64,000 nucleotides of DNA, from positions 6,803,501-6,867,500 of the forward strand of contig NC_051104.1 of NCBI RefSeq assembly GCF_901709675.1, in the 5' to 3' direction. The first letter of the stretch is position 1, and every line of letters begins with the position of its first letter. This DNA is from Syngnathus acus (lineage: Eukaryota; Chordata; Actinopteri; Syngnathiformes; Syngnathidae). The position numbers and the translations under genes are program-made. Positions 1 to 11,300 of this stretch are shown piece by piece. The notes under the pieces are model-generated. The model was not told the origin of the DNA and made no database searches. It saw only the letters and a list, made by a program, of their open reading frames with translations.

Positions 1-3000
1 ACACGTGTAGGACCCACATGCCTCGCAAAGGCAACACATCCCGTCAGGATCATTTGTCTGTTAACAAACAAAAAGAAGCAATCATAGAATCAATTCAAAT
101 TTTACGAGAGCAATCTACACCTTCAGTGTTCTCACCTCTGTTCATCATCTGGTCTCTTGATTAAGTTAAAAAGGATGTGGAGAAGCTGGTCTCTTTCTTT
201 GGACTCTGGGTGAAGGCAGGCGGTACATAGGATGAGAGGAATCAGCTCCTGAAGCATAAAAATGGAGAAGGGAAGCCAGCTTGTCAATCATTTGGGCGAA
301 GGAGAACAAACAGTCAGAAGGCAGAAAGAAAGGAGAGAAAGCAGGCAACTGGGGAGGGGGGGGGGAATAACACAAGTACGAGAAAACTGGGAAAATGTGA
401 ACCTCAAATACCTTACTGGCATTAGACCGACGAATTTGTTTTGGTAGTGACTCTTACTCTTATTGTAAAACTCAGCCGTCTATAGGAAGACAACGATGGC
501 AACACCCTAGTTCGCTTGCTTTATAAAAAAAAGAATCTGCCCTTTTAAAGAGTTCAGAGAGAGTTCACGGACGTTCCGGGCAGAGTAAAGATCTGGATTT
601 GATGTGAGGCTCCCAAAGTGTGGTCAGCCTGACATTCCCGCCACACACACGCACTGAGTCAAATTAGAGAGTGCATACTGAGTTATAAATGTGTTGTTTG
701 TTTCCAGGAGCGTATGATATTTTTCCTGCCCCGGTGCTGGAACAGTGCACAAAACCCCAACACCCTTCTGGATTAATGGAGAGAATATGGTTAAATAAAG
801 ATAGGCTGTAATGAGTCACACTGGCCCAACCCAAAATAGTCGTTTTTTTAAGTGTTTAGTTCAAGTGACACGCACACACCAATAAAAAATAGAAATGAGT
901 AGCAAATTCAATTATCTTTAGGTCCAGACAAGGGTTTTATTGGGACGATAGTTACAGGTTAGAAAAGATTCAAAGGGGGGGGGGAAAAACATTTTGCTTA
1001 ATAATTTACCATGACTGATAAGTGTAGCCAGGTGGCAGGCAGTGTTTCAAAATATCATTCCTCCATTTGAAACGCCTTTCGTTCTTAAGTGTCACAATCG
1101 AACAAATGAAGGTGTGTCTCCTCGTTTGTAGTGGGAGGATATTCAAGCAGCAACTGGTGTGTGTGTGTGTGTGTCACGGCTAATGAGTCTAACGAACTGA
1201 GGACAAAGTCCGCATCACAAAACAGACCCCTCAGTGTTCGAATGGGGGTGTTTTTGTCATTCTTGCACTTTGTTCTGTTTTTCTTGATTTCACAAAGAGA
1301 TTAAATTCTTTCCAACTGTTGGTGGTTGACTAAAACAACATCACCGTAGCGATGTATGCAAAGCAGGCCAAGTGTCAAGACGTTGCTCCTATCAGGTTTC
1401 AACGCTAGGTGCGCGATTAATGTTCACAATAAGGACAAAGAACTGTTTATAGTACAAGTTAAAATGGAGCAATTAAAGTGGAACTTTTTAGTAGAACTTT
1501 AAAGAAAGAAAAAGAAAAAAAAAGCATGTTTGGGGTTGTGCGAAAACCCATGCAGATGAGCGTGTTGAGGGACTCACCTGACAAAGATGTGCAACCATTC
1601 TCTAGTGGAGATGCATGCACCAGAGTGAGAGAATGAGTGAGACGAAAAGAGAAGAAAAATAAAGCCAGTGAAGGCAAACAGAGTGAAAACATGAGTGGCG
1701 GACAAGAGGCAGGATGATAGTCGCCGAATAAGGACACCTGCATGATAAACGCTCAATAGATGGACACACGTCAATCAGCAAAGAGTGAGCACATTTTAGT
1801 TGGGTATCCACCAATAAACAAAAAGATAGTATTATAATATTCTAATTTATTAAGATGCACCTATTGGGTTGTGAAAAATGCCATTTGCTAAAAATAAACA
1901 ATCTGGCACTCAACGGGCTGACTTTTAATTCAGCGTTAAGTCTTAACATGAATCCTATTCATTGCAGTGTGCCTATCTATTAAATGTAAAGTAAAACAAG
2001 CATGGTGTTGTGATGATTCAAAAGAAAGGTGAACAAAACCAAGCAAGCGGACAAGGCTTTACCTCTCTTTTAGCGAGGAGGACATTTGGGACGATATGAG
2101 GAAGGCAGCGGCCCAGCATTAACATCACACTCTCCTCGCTATCCGCTATACGGGACACCTGAAGATGACAGCAATGTTACACTTGGTGTGATGATTGCTT
2201 AGAATGTCGGCATCAAAATGTGTGTATTAACCTCTGCCCCAAGGCGGCTGTCTGAGCACATTCGGCAGAAGGATAGCAGGGCTTGCTGGAATGCCGGGGA
2301 TAATTTCCTGGGTTAGACACAAAGAAGAAAAGCTCAAAAACGCTTACTGATGCGTTCAAAACACATCATAGAGGATTGCGTTCAAACAGTTGCCTGGGCT
2401 AAATGTAAAGCTCTCACGCCATCTAGTGGCAGCTGCTATCTTAACCACTCACCTGTTTGGCTGATCAAAATGTTCAGGTGTCCGACTTTTAATCTTATTG
2501 TGTGATTGCGGTGTGTTCTGCGTCGAGGGAGGCTCACTCTGAGGCTGTGAAACCCGCCGGATATCCAGGTACTGTCCGTTATCTGCACAAGGCTGAGGAC
2601 AGGACATACATCTGCTTAGGTGCAATGTGCCACCATAAAACATGGTGACACCCCAAAAGGCTTCAGTGGCGTAAATTCAGTGTGGGAAATGTACAATGAC
2701 TTTACCACAGAGGGTGGGTCAGCGGAGGAAGTGATGGCGGCGGTGCAAGAGGATGCGGGATTAGATGTATTCTGGGAGCTTCGGTCAAGAGGAGGGGAGG
2801 AGACCGTCTGCTTCAATGTTTGAAGCTCACTGTGGGGAAAAAAGGAGACTATGGATGGTCGTAAAACATTCTTTTCAAACGCAGTGAAGCAAACTGGGTG
2901 CAGGCTCCAAAAAATAGGCAGAAAGGTCATATCGTTGAAATATACACAGACAGACAAACCTCTGAAGTTTTTTCATCTGCTCAGCTAGACTCTCCTTCTC

Positions 3001-6000
3001 ACTGTTGAGTAGACTGATTTGGTACTCCAACTCTTGGACGACCTCTGCCTGTTGCTGTATGAAAGGAATAAAAATCATATATTTTGAGAATGTCATTTTA
3101 AGAGCAAGATCACATTTTTAGAAGGTGCAGGCTTTTTTTTATTTTTATTTTTTACCTCATGCCGCTAGAGGAAATATGATTAAGCAAACCTGCTGCGAAA
3201 GGTCAGGCTTCCTCGGGGGATCTTGAGCCGTACAGTGTCCAGTGATATCGGCAAAATCGTCTCCTACCGCTACGTCAACCATTTCCTTTGTTGGGGGAAG
3301 AGAGGAACCACAGTTTCTGTAGAGCTGCAATAGATCAGGAGGCTTTGGAATGTTGAGGCCAACGTCATCCCACAGCTCAAAATCCTAAAATAAAAAAAAA
3401 AAGGCATGGAGCATTCATATTTCATATTCCGCTTGGTCATTTGCTTTTCCTATTGCATTATATCCTCATTAGAGGTGAGCTGGAGTCTATCCTAGCTGAT
3501 GGGCGAGAGGCGAGGCACACCCTGGGCTGGTTGCCAGTGGAAAATAAAAATATAACACTCAAAACATAAGTCTCATTAGATTGCCGTACATGGTTAAAGC
3601 TGGGGAATATTAATAGCATTTTCCATTTGAATAAAAAAAACTTTCTGCTGCAAGAAAAAGCTTTACCTGATCATCATTTTCATCTGAGAAGGTGATCGAT
3701 GAGAGTTTGTACTCATTTTTCAACAGATATTCATTCACAAGGAAGTTTAAGGCTCTTTTCTCCAGTGGGCGTAGTGGCTCCTGAGGAAGAAAGCAAAGAA
3801 GCTAGCAAATGGGATTTGAAGGGAAAAAAAAAAGTAAAATCTCTTTTTTTTTTTTTAACATTTAAACCTTTCCAACAGTTAAAGATCTCCCACCTGAATT
3901 TCAGGGCTTGATTTGAAGTTCTTTCTCTCCTGAGAGGGCACGTCGTTCTCTGAACACGGAAGAAAAAAAAAAAAAAAGGGGATGAGTTCAGTTGGATGCT
4001 CAACATTGTTCGGGAATTCTCTTTAGACGAAAAGAAGCAAACGTGACAAAGGACTCGGGTGGAGAAGAAGTTTAAAGAGCGCCACACCTGCTGCCTGAGT
4101 CAAGTTGGCGCGCAGAGCCTGAATGGTCTCCTTTGCTTTCCGTAGCTCAAACTCCAGCACTGGACAGAGAGTGACAGCACGCACGCACGCACACACGCAC
4201 ACACACACACGCGCGCGCGTTCACGGACGCATACCCAGGAGGTGCATCCAAACAAAGACAAGGAAACACACGAATAAAACAAAGATGGGAGTGAAAAACA
4301 CTGCAAATATATTAAAAGTCAAAAAAAATAAAAACACAAGAGGGTGCATGCAAATCATGGATCTGAAGAACACATGCAGCAGAGGCTCATGAAATAAAGC
4401 AAACAAAAATGGATGTCGATACTAATTGTCAATTTTTTTTATGATAAAAAAAAAACAGTGCTCCTCATATTTAGAAAAAGCTGTCGGACAAAGGATTTCA
4501 CAGGCAAAATACTATGATCCAATTTGACTACACTATCCCTAAAAGGTTAGAGGTCACCCATGTTTATTTATGTAAACACACCATTTAAAAGTTAAATAAT
4601 CCCCAAACTCTTATATATGCATCTTTCTATGTATACACTAATGCTTTATTAAAAAGAACACAATGACAACCAGCAGAAGAAAAATAAAATCACACAAAAA
4701 TATGACTATGATGAGAGAAAAATAAAACAAAGAAATTGAAGGTAGGTTATATTTATATGAAAAAAAGAAAGAAACCACACAGTAAAGTTGAACAGATGGA
4801 GTGGAAAAAAATCATTGCATTGTTGTGCACTGATCAATGATGCTAAAGCATCTGTTATATGATTTTTCATTTATTTATCTAATCAAAAAAGATCATGTCG
4901 AGTCATCACACGTGTGAGACATTAAAATGACAGTACCACCATCATGAAGACCCATGCTTGCAGCTCATGAGTGCACAAAATGCAATCCAAATAAAACTCA
5001 ATCTTGAGGAAAGAAAGAGGGGCGAAGAATGAAACAAATAGCTAGTCTGGATGGAGTGACTTGTCCAGTATTGCCAACTGGGGTTTGATCAACGTCAGGA
5101 GAAGCCCGAGTCAGACAGCTGTGGGCCGGCAAATTTTTGCAAGGTAGAAGAGGAAGGTGGTGCTGCTACACATTTGGGGAACGGAACCAATGACCCTCAA
5201 AAATAAACATGGAGAACAATTGCATGGCTGTACCTTTCCAGCTGCATTAATATTGAGGGTTTATTTGCAAACCAAAGACAGATTGACTCATCGTACTGCA
5301 TTCACACCTCTCCAAGCTGCTTACCATGTAACAAGTGGCCTTTAAAGGTGCTTACGAATCACACTCAGCTGTTACTTTCTAACCTCGTGAGTCTGCTGTG
5401 TCACAAATGAGCCACGTGCAAGTTGTGTGAAGCTCCTGTACCAAAAATACCACCTTAACTCTTTAAAATGAGAAAGTACACGTCCATTGATGCTTCAACA
5501 AGCAGTGAATGCAATTAATTCAGACCTGACCACATTGACCAGTTTGATGTCTTCAGTGGTAAGCCGAGGGACATTCGTAAAAGTACAAGATATGTAAAAC
5601 AAGATCACGATTTACATCAGCTCTGCAGCCACTGATGCAGCTGTTTTCATTCCATCCATCCATCCATCCATCCATCACATCACTCAAGCTCTGTGTTGTG
5701 ACAGCACAGGTTCATCTTACCCGCCACCCGTTCGTCTGATTCCCGATTGCCATCATCCGAGTATCGGGCAAAGTCCAGGGAGTCTAAGGTGCTGATGCTA
5801 CCTGCTCGATCTATATATCCAAAGACAAACACAGACAATCATTATTCAAATATATTCCATCCAATGTTATTGAAACTAAATAAATAATTTAGCAACCTAG
5901 AACAGAAAAGAAATGTAGCATGCAAGTGTATTCAAAGCGTGTGAACACATTCCACTGGTTGCCACAACTGTAACAGTCAATCCTGTCAAACAAGCACGAG

Positions 6001-6947
6001 GGCCGAGATCATTCCACTAATCACATGATCTCCCGAATGCCGGATTATGAAGGCATCATTTGGAAACAAAACTTTGCATGGCTTACCTATTTCACAACAA
6101 GAGAGCCTTTATGTCATGTTTGTGAAGAAAGCATCATAAAACATGCAACACAGTATAACGTACAGCATATACTGACATAAAAGTATGAAAGGGCAGAACT
6201 GCAAGACACTTGTTCAAGTCCTGCAGCTGTACAATGGCATTTTGTTCACAAGTCTTGACCTCTGACCTCAGATTGTCTTCAAGTAAAATGTGCATTTATT
6301 TATAGAGATTGAAGAGGCGTATAATGAATGTCACGGTTGATCATTTGGTGCAGCGTTTATTACATAGCAGTGTGTGCTAGGTTTCAGGTGCAGGAAGCTG
6401 ATATCTTACGCCAGACTGCTTCCAAGAGCTAAATGCTAGCTTGTGTTGTGCTTTAGAAAAGATCAACACCCAAGAGGTTTTACTACTTACTCAAAGGTCC
6501 ACCAGGTCCAGTTCCCTGATCTTTGGCAGGTGGAGTGCCGCTCTGCCGCTCGAAGTTACCGGGGTTGGAGAAATAATCCCTCAACCTAGGGAGCTCCCTT
6601 CCTGCCTCCAACAGCTCTGTGTGCAACTCCAGGGCCGTAAGGATGTACTGATCACGCAGTAGCTGAGCCGCGATGACATCCACCGACACTCGCGATTCGG
6701 CGCTGACAGCCATAGCGGCAGTGGCCGCGGGAGAGACAGAGATGCCCTCCCCGTTTGGGCTCGTTCGGTGGCTGGACAGGAGCAGAGTCGGAGGCACGGC
6801 GTCCGCGGACGGGGAGAAGGGAATACCCGGCGGCGGCGGCCCCGGTGCCCCGTCACTCGGGCTACGCTCTGTGTCAACTGTTTCGTTGGGTCGACGTTCA
6901 CTCTCCTCTTCCGAATCACTGAGATTAAACGGGTTCACCGACGCCAT
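1..6947 (-). CDS. relch: RELCH, RAB11-binding LisH/coiled-coil/HEAT-repeat protein (5' half, 13 exons, runs off left edge)
   Basis: Minus-strand gene. By similarity to vertebrate RELCH (KIAA1468) it binds RAB11 and helps OSBP-dependent cholesterol transfer from recycling endosomes to the trans-Golgi. Coding exons in order: 6491-6947, 5721-5810, 4088-4159, 3894-3949, 3667-3780, 3190-3384, 2960-3054, 2706-2829, 2453-2592, 2232-2307, 2063-2158, 136-248 and 1-57 (cut by the window edge). All junctions are AG/GT and the phases fit, giving about 561 residues, a little under half of the roughly 1,200-aa human protein. Exon 1 starts MASVNPFNLSDSEEE, is Pro/Ser-rich, and ends in the LisH motif (DVIAAQLLRDQYILTALELH, then LPRLRDYFSNPGNFERQSGTPP). 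Exons 3 and 7-8 hold coiled coils (LEFELRKAKETIQALRANLT; QISLLNSEKESLAEQMKKLQ). The HEAT part begins about exon 10 (KLSPAFQQALLSFCRM) and continues through ELIPLILCTACLHPE. The 3' boundary of exon 8 is the least certain; the others are well supported. Confidence 0.95.
249..2062 (-). other. Long relch intron (between exons 12 and 11)
   Basis: About 1.8 kb of intron. Apart from the (GT)n tract and short A/G-rich runs I see no coding exon or RNA gene. The minus-strand open frames around 1459-1814 start without recognisable homology and are taken as chance. Confidence 0.7.
1157..1174. repeat. (GT)n microsatellite
   Basis: Nine GT units, read directly, in the relch intron between exons 11 and 12. 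Confidence 0.95.
2415..2433 (-). promoter_or_regulatory. CTCF-like motif in a relch intron
   Basis: Read on the minus strand, CCACTAGATGGCGTG matches the CTCF consensus at 13 of 15 positions, including the whole CCACTAGATGGC core. It lies just downstream of relch exon 9, in the orientation opposite to the motifs at 14467 and 26086. Confidence 0.4.
3476..3540 (+). repeat. Fragment of a common fish dispersed repeat (relch intron)
   Basis: The text GGAGTCTATCCTAGCTGATG followed by GGCGAGAGGCGAGGCACACC is typical of a very common percomorph interspersed repeat. It lies in the relch intron between exons 5 and 6. Confidence 0.6.
4176..4220. repeat. (CA)n/(CG)n microsatellite
   Basis: GCACGCACGC...ACACACAC...GCGCGCGCG tract directly upstream (in gene direction) of relch exon 3. 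It begins 17 bases from the exon, so it forms part of the intron end. Alternating purine-pyrimidine sequence of this kind can adopt Z-DNA. Confidence 0.9.
4221..5720 (-). other. relch intron between exons 2 and 3
   Basis: AT-rich intron sequence with a (CCAT)n tract at 5651-5676. I see no additional exon or RNA gene in it. Confidence 0.6.
5651..5676. repeat. (CCAT)n microsatellite
   Basis: Six tetranucleotide units, read directly, in the relch intron between exons 2 and 3. Confidence 0.9.
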
Positions 6948-8109
6948 GTTTGCAAGAGATCGATCTTTTTAGCCACCTAAAGCTAGGCTAATCAGATCTG
7001 CTTCCTGAATGGGATGTCAAGTAGTGTTGGCTCGTGAGTGAACGATTTGTTCAAAGGAACGACTCCTTTCAGTGAACGAATCACTTCCTACAGTGATTCG
7101 TTCTTTTTTCAGTTCATATGAATTTCATTGAACGATTCGTTTGAACGAATCTTTTGAGTGAACTGATTCTAACCATTCAGTTCACCTAAAAGAACTGGAA
7201 TGCACATCACGAATGTCAAGCTCGCTGGAATACGATTCTCGCGTTAACAGTGATTGCCAGGCTACCACACGTCACGTGACATTTGTTGACCGTTTCCAAC
7301 AGAAACATATTTAAGGATTAAATTAAAAAAATAGTTAAATCACAATATGACTCCTGAAATGACTGACGAACAAAATAGGACTATTGCCTGAGATTTTTTT
7401 TTTTAATGGCAACCACGCCCATTAAACTTAATGGGGGCAGCGCGCTGTTGCTGAGATCGGCTAAGCAACGTGCCTACTTAGCGGCCACCTTAGTAAGGGC
7501 AAAGTTCCCATCAAAGGCATCGCAATTTGCCTTACCCGTACAGTGAGATAAAAATATTTATAATTAATATAATTGCTGAACCGAGCTGCCAAGTAGTAGC
7601 CATGAAATTATTTAAATTCCCAAACTGGGTGGTTGTAGCAGGGTTTCATTACCAGAGAAAGATTTTGGACCGTCTTCAATCATGTAATGGTTTGACACTT
7701 TGCCCCCACTAGCTTAGCCTTGTCGCAGAGAGGTGCGTTTATTTTTTTAATTGGGATTTCATTATTTTAGTATTAAACAGCGGCTTCAATGTGTTTGGTG
7801 TAATGGTTGACTCTTTCTCGCGTTAACTTTGCGTTGCAAATTGGGTACATTCACTAGAACTACTGTAACCACAATTCCTCCGTGCGCTACGTCAGCGAAT
7901 ATGTCACAACAAGGAAGTACACTGTTTCTAAACTAATCTCATTGGTAATAGAAAGAAAGGACTGCTGGTTTAGTTAAAATAAATAAATAATAATAATCGC
8001 ATTTAAGGACAAGATGGATGTTTTTCTCAAGTTGAAACGATCATGTTGAATCTTTGATCCAAATCTATTCACGAGACAAGTCGAACGAGTTGTGCAACCG
8101 GATTTGGAG
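6948..8109. promoter_or_regulatory. Shared bidirectional promoter region of relch and pign
   Basis: The relch start codon (6947, minus) and the pign start codon (8346, plus) face away from each other. A likely non-coding first exon of pign ends at 8109, where a donor reads GAG|GTGCGT, and the coding exon begins after the acceptor CTCTGCAG at 8313. That leaves about 1 kb for both promoters. I see no clear TATA box. A dispersed repeat with GAACGA/TCGTTC palindromes occupies about 7030-7195. Transcription start sites are inferred, not seen. Confidence 0.6.
7028..7195. repeat. Dispersed repeat with nested GAACGA/TCGTTC palindromes
   Basis: The motif GAACGA or its complement occurs at least six times in about 160 bp. 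It includes a perfect 12-bp inverted repeat (GAACGAATCACT at 7074-7085 and AGTGATTCGTTC at 7092-7103, with a 6-base spacer) and a second palindrome (GATTCGTT-TG-AACGAATC) near 7124-7141. It looks like a short dispersed fish repeat rather than a unique promoter element. I recall similar sequence as common in fish genomes but cannot check it here. It lies 80-250 bp upstream of the relch start codon. Confidence 0.6.
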
Positions 8110-8345
8110 GTGCGTGTCTCCCATTCATTTGTTTATTTTATTTCTTTTTAATGATCAATGACTTCTTATGTTACACCCAGGTGTGATTTAAAAGTGGGAT
8201 TTCATTTGCAGTCATATAGTAAAACGAAGGATTACAATTTGTATGTGCACTGTGTTATTAAAGAGGTGAATCGTAAATATATTGAATCCCCCTTCTCTAT
8301 CCTTGCTCTGCAGACTTGAAGTACGGTTGACTGTCACGGCTCAAA

Positions 8346-11300
8346 ATGAGGATGATCACCTTTTTAGTAGTGGGCCTGACAGTCCATGTAGTCTTCTTTG
8401 TGTCCATCTTTGATATCTACTTCACCTCTCCTTTGGTCCACGGGATGACACCCATGGCCACACCATTGAGTCCACCTGCCTCCAGACTGGTGCTGATTGT
8501 GGCTGATGGCCTTAGAGCAGACAGCCTCTTCACCCTGCATCCCAATGGCTCATCCGCAGCTCCTTACTTGAGGTTGGGAAACAAGCAACAAATAAAAATG
8601 ACTTCTTGTGAGTGACAATTGTGGCTTCTGTTGTAACAGGGCTATCATTGAAGAGCGAGGGACTTGGGGTGTCTCCCACACCCATGTTCCCACTGAGTCT
8701 CGTCCTGGCCATGTTGCTCTTATTGCTGGCTTTTACGAGGATGTCAGTTCTGTTGCTAGAGGTGTGTACTCCAAAGTATCGTGTCTGTGCACTCATGAGT
8801 ATTCATGGCTCATGGTTTTGTGTGTCTGCCATCAGGTTGGAAGGAGAACCCTGTGGAGTTTGACTCTGTGTTTAACGAGAGCAGACATACATGGTGCTGG
8901 GGCAGCCCAGATATTCTGCCCATGTTTGCTAAAGGTATGGCACATACTCTGTCGGGTCACGTTGAATTGGACTTTAAATGTGCCGGACAAGTTTTCAATA
9001 GCTCGACCTCACATACTTACAGGGGCGAGTGGAGATCATGTGTACACCCACACTTATCCAGCAGAAGAAGAGGACTTTGCCTCCACAGATGCATCCAGGC
9101 TAGACAGCTGGGTGTTCACTCAAGTCAAAGTATGAGAGCATTTTCAGTGTTGTTTTCTATTCCGATGAGAGATAATGATGCCGTTTGTTCCTTTTAGTCA
9201 CTTTTTCAATCAGCAAAGTCAAACTCCACCTTGATGGCCAGCCTGCTTCAGGATAAGAACGTCTTCTTTCTGCATCTGTTGGGTATCGACACAAATGGAC
9301 ACGCTCACAGACCAATGTCCCAGTCAGTCCTTGATTTGACTTTTATTCATAACGATGCTCTAGTCGTCGTAATAAACTGTACAACCTCATCAATGTATGA
9401 TTTGTCTTTCATGTAGAGAGTACCAACGCAATATTGGCCTGGTGGATTCTGGTGTATCTGAACTGGTGTCTATAATTGAAGACTTCTTCAGCAATGATGG
9501 CAGAACAGCTTTTGTGTTCACTTCTGATCACGGCATGACCAATTGGGGTAGCACACTCAAAGAATATGGATATCAAAAATGAATCTATTGAGATGTACTC
9601 ATAATTCAAATGCGTGTTTTGCTAGGTTCTCATGGTGCAGGTCACCCCTCAGAGACGCTCACCCCTTTTGTGGCTTGGGGGGCTGGACTACAAGGACCCC
9701 ACAAAGTGACTGAAGATCAACTTTACAAAGATGGCTATTTGCAAGGTGGCCTCATAAAAAGCTATTAGGGTTCAAAGTTGCATTCAAAGTGTTCACAATT
9801 TGTTACATGTACCGTTTGAGGGAGCTAATGGATGCTTTGTTTTCTCCATTCATACCCCAGACTGGAAACTGGAGCACCTCAGAAGAGTTGATCTCAATCA
9901 GGTGTGGCTGACTTTATTTAATTTACTGTGTTCCAACCAGATCATAGCTCTATGATAAAATAATAACTTGTGCTAGAGAGATGTTCCAATATGGCTAAAA
10001 GGTTTGCTATATGTTTCAACGCTGCAGGCTGACATTGCTCCTCTCATGGCATCTCTAATCGGTGTGCCCATTCCTGTCAACTCTGTCGTGAGTATCGCTA
10101 CTTTACTCCCAGCAGAGTCATTTGTACATTTGAGTCTGCAGTAAAGGTTCTTTGCTTTGAAATATTCTCGTGATGTTTTCAAAGGATTTATTTTTCTATT
10201 ATTATTAATATTATGACATATGTGTGTCCTCAGGGAGTATTACCCGTTCTTTACCTGAACAACAGCGACCATTTCAAAGCACAATGCATGTACACGAATG
10301 CAATTCAAATTTTGGAGCAGTTCAAGGTGAAGTACCGTGCAGCTCAACTGTCAATGTTTTGTATTTGTTTGCACATTCTAATTATTTTATAGTAGTAGTA
10401 AAAACAGCTAAGTGACAATGTTACACTTTTTTTTTTTTTAGAAATGCCAAAGGGAATGTATTCTTGAATTGTATGTTGTTGTTTTTTTAAAATATATTTT
10501 CTTAGATGAAAATGAAGCAGAAAAAAGAGACAACGTTGTCTTGTCTTTTTACCCCTTACCAGTAAGTACAATAATCTCAATTGCACGTTTTCTTTTAATA
10601 CGCCCCTAACTGCTGTTCCTCAGCAATATATTGCAAATGCCCTTTCATCCATCTGATCTGTTTATCAGAAAACTGAGTGAGCCTAAGCAAGCAGAATTTA
10701 TTCAGAAAGCAAGAATACTGCTTCAACTGGAAAAGTATGAAGATGCTGTGAGTATCGCGGCCAAATAAAATGTTTACATTCAATAATACTGTAAACGTAT
10801 GACGATTAAGAACGTAGACGCCTTGATGATTTTGTTCTTTTTCTAGATCTCACTCTGCCAAGCTCTGATATCCGACGCCCTCGAAGGCCTCGTTTACTAC
10901 CACACCTACGACAGGTTTTTCTTGGGTTCCAGCGTGGTGCTGGGATTTGTGGGGTGGACCTCATACGTTGTCCTCATTATTCTAAAGACTCATGCAAGCC
11001 TTAACATGCATCCCGACATCCTCAAGCAGGTTCGTGTGAGTCCATTTACAATTACACAACGAGTTTCCAAGTTACATGTGCGACTTGCATTCGCAGAAAT
11101 CCGATCACACCTTGGCGAGGCTGTGCGTGTGTGTCTCGGTGGTGATCAGCATATTCCTGCTCATCCAGAGGAGTCCACTCACTTACTATATTTACTGCCT
11201 GCTGCCCGTGCCCATATGGTACTCTGTTTTTAAAGAGTGAGTGTCCTTTGAATAATATAAAGCCATGGTTCAAAATATTTATCAGTCTCAAAAGAGTGAA

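Noticed and set aside
1200-1216. HNF4-like site (GGACAAAGTCCGC) in a relch intron
   Set aside because: A short half-site-level match, expected by chance at this length, with no supporting context.
2616-2705. Extension of relch exon 8 through the open frame to 2616
   Set aside because: A GTAAAG donor at 2705 joins exon 9 (acceptor at 2593) in phase; the extra residues have no counterpart in RELCH.
6673-6972. A 99-codon plus-strand open frame over relch exon 1
   Set aside because: It is the antisense shadow of the GC-rich relch first exon, whose minus-strand reading has clear family homology.
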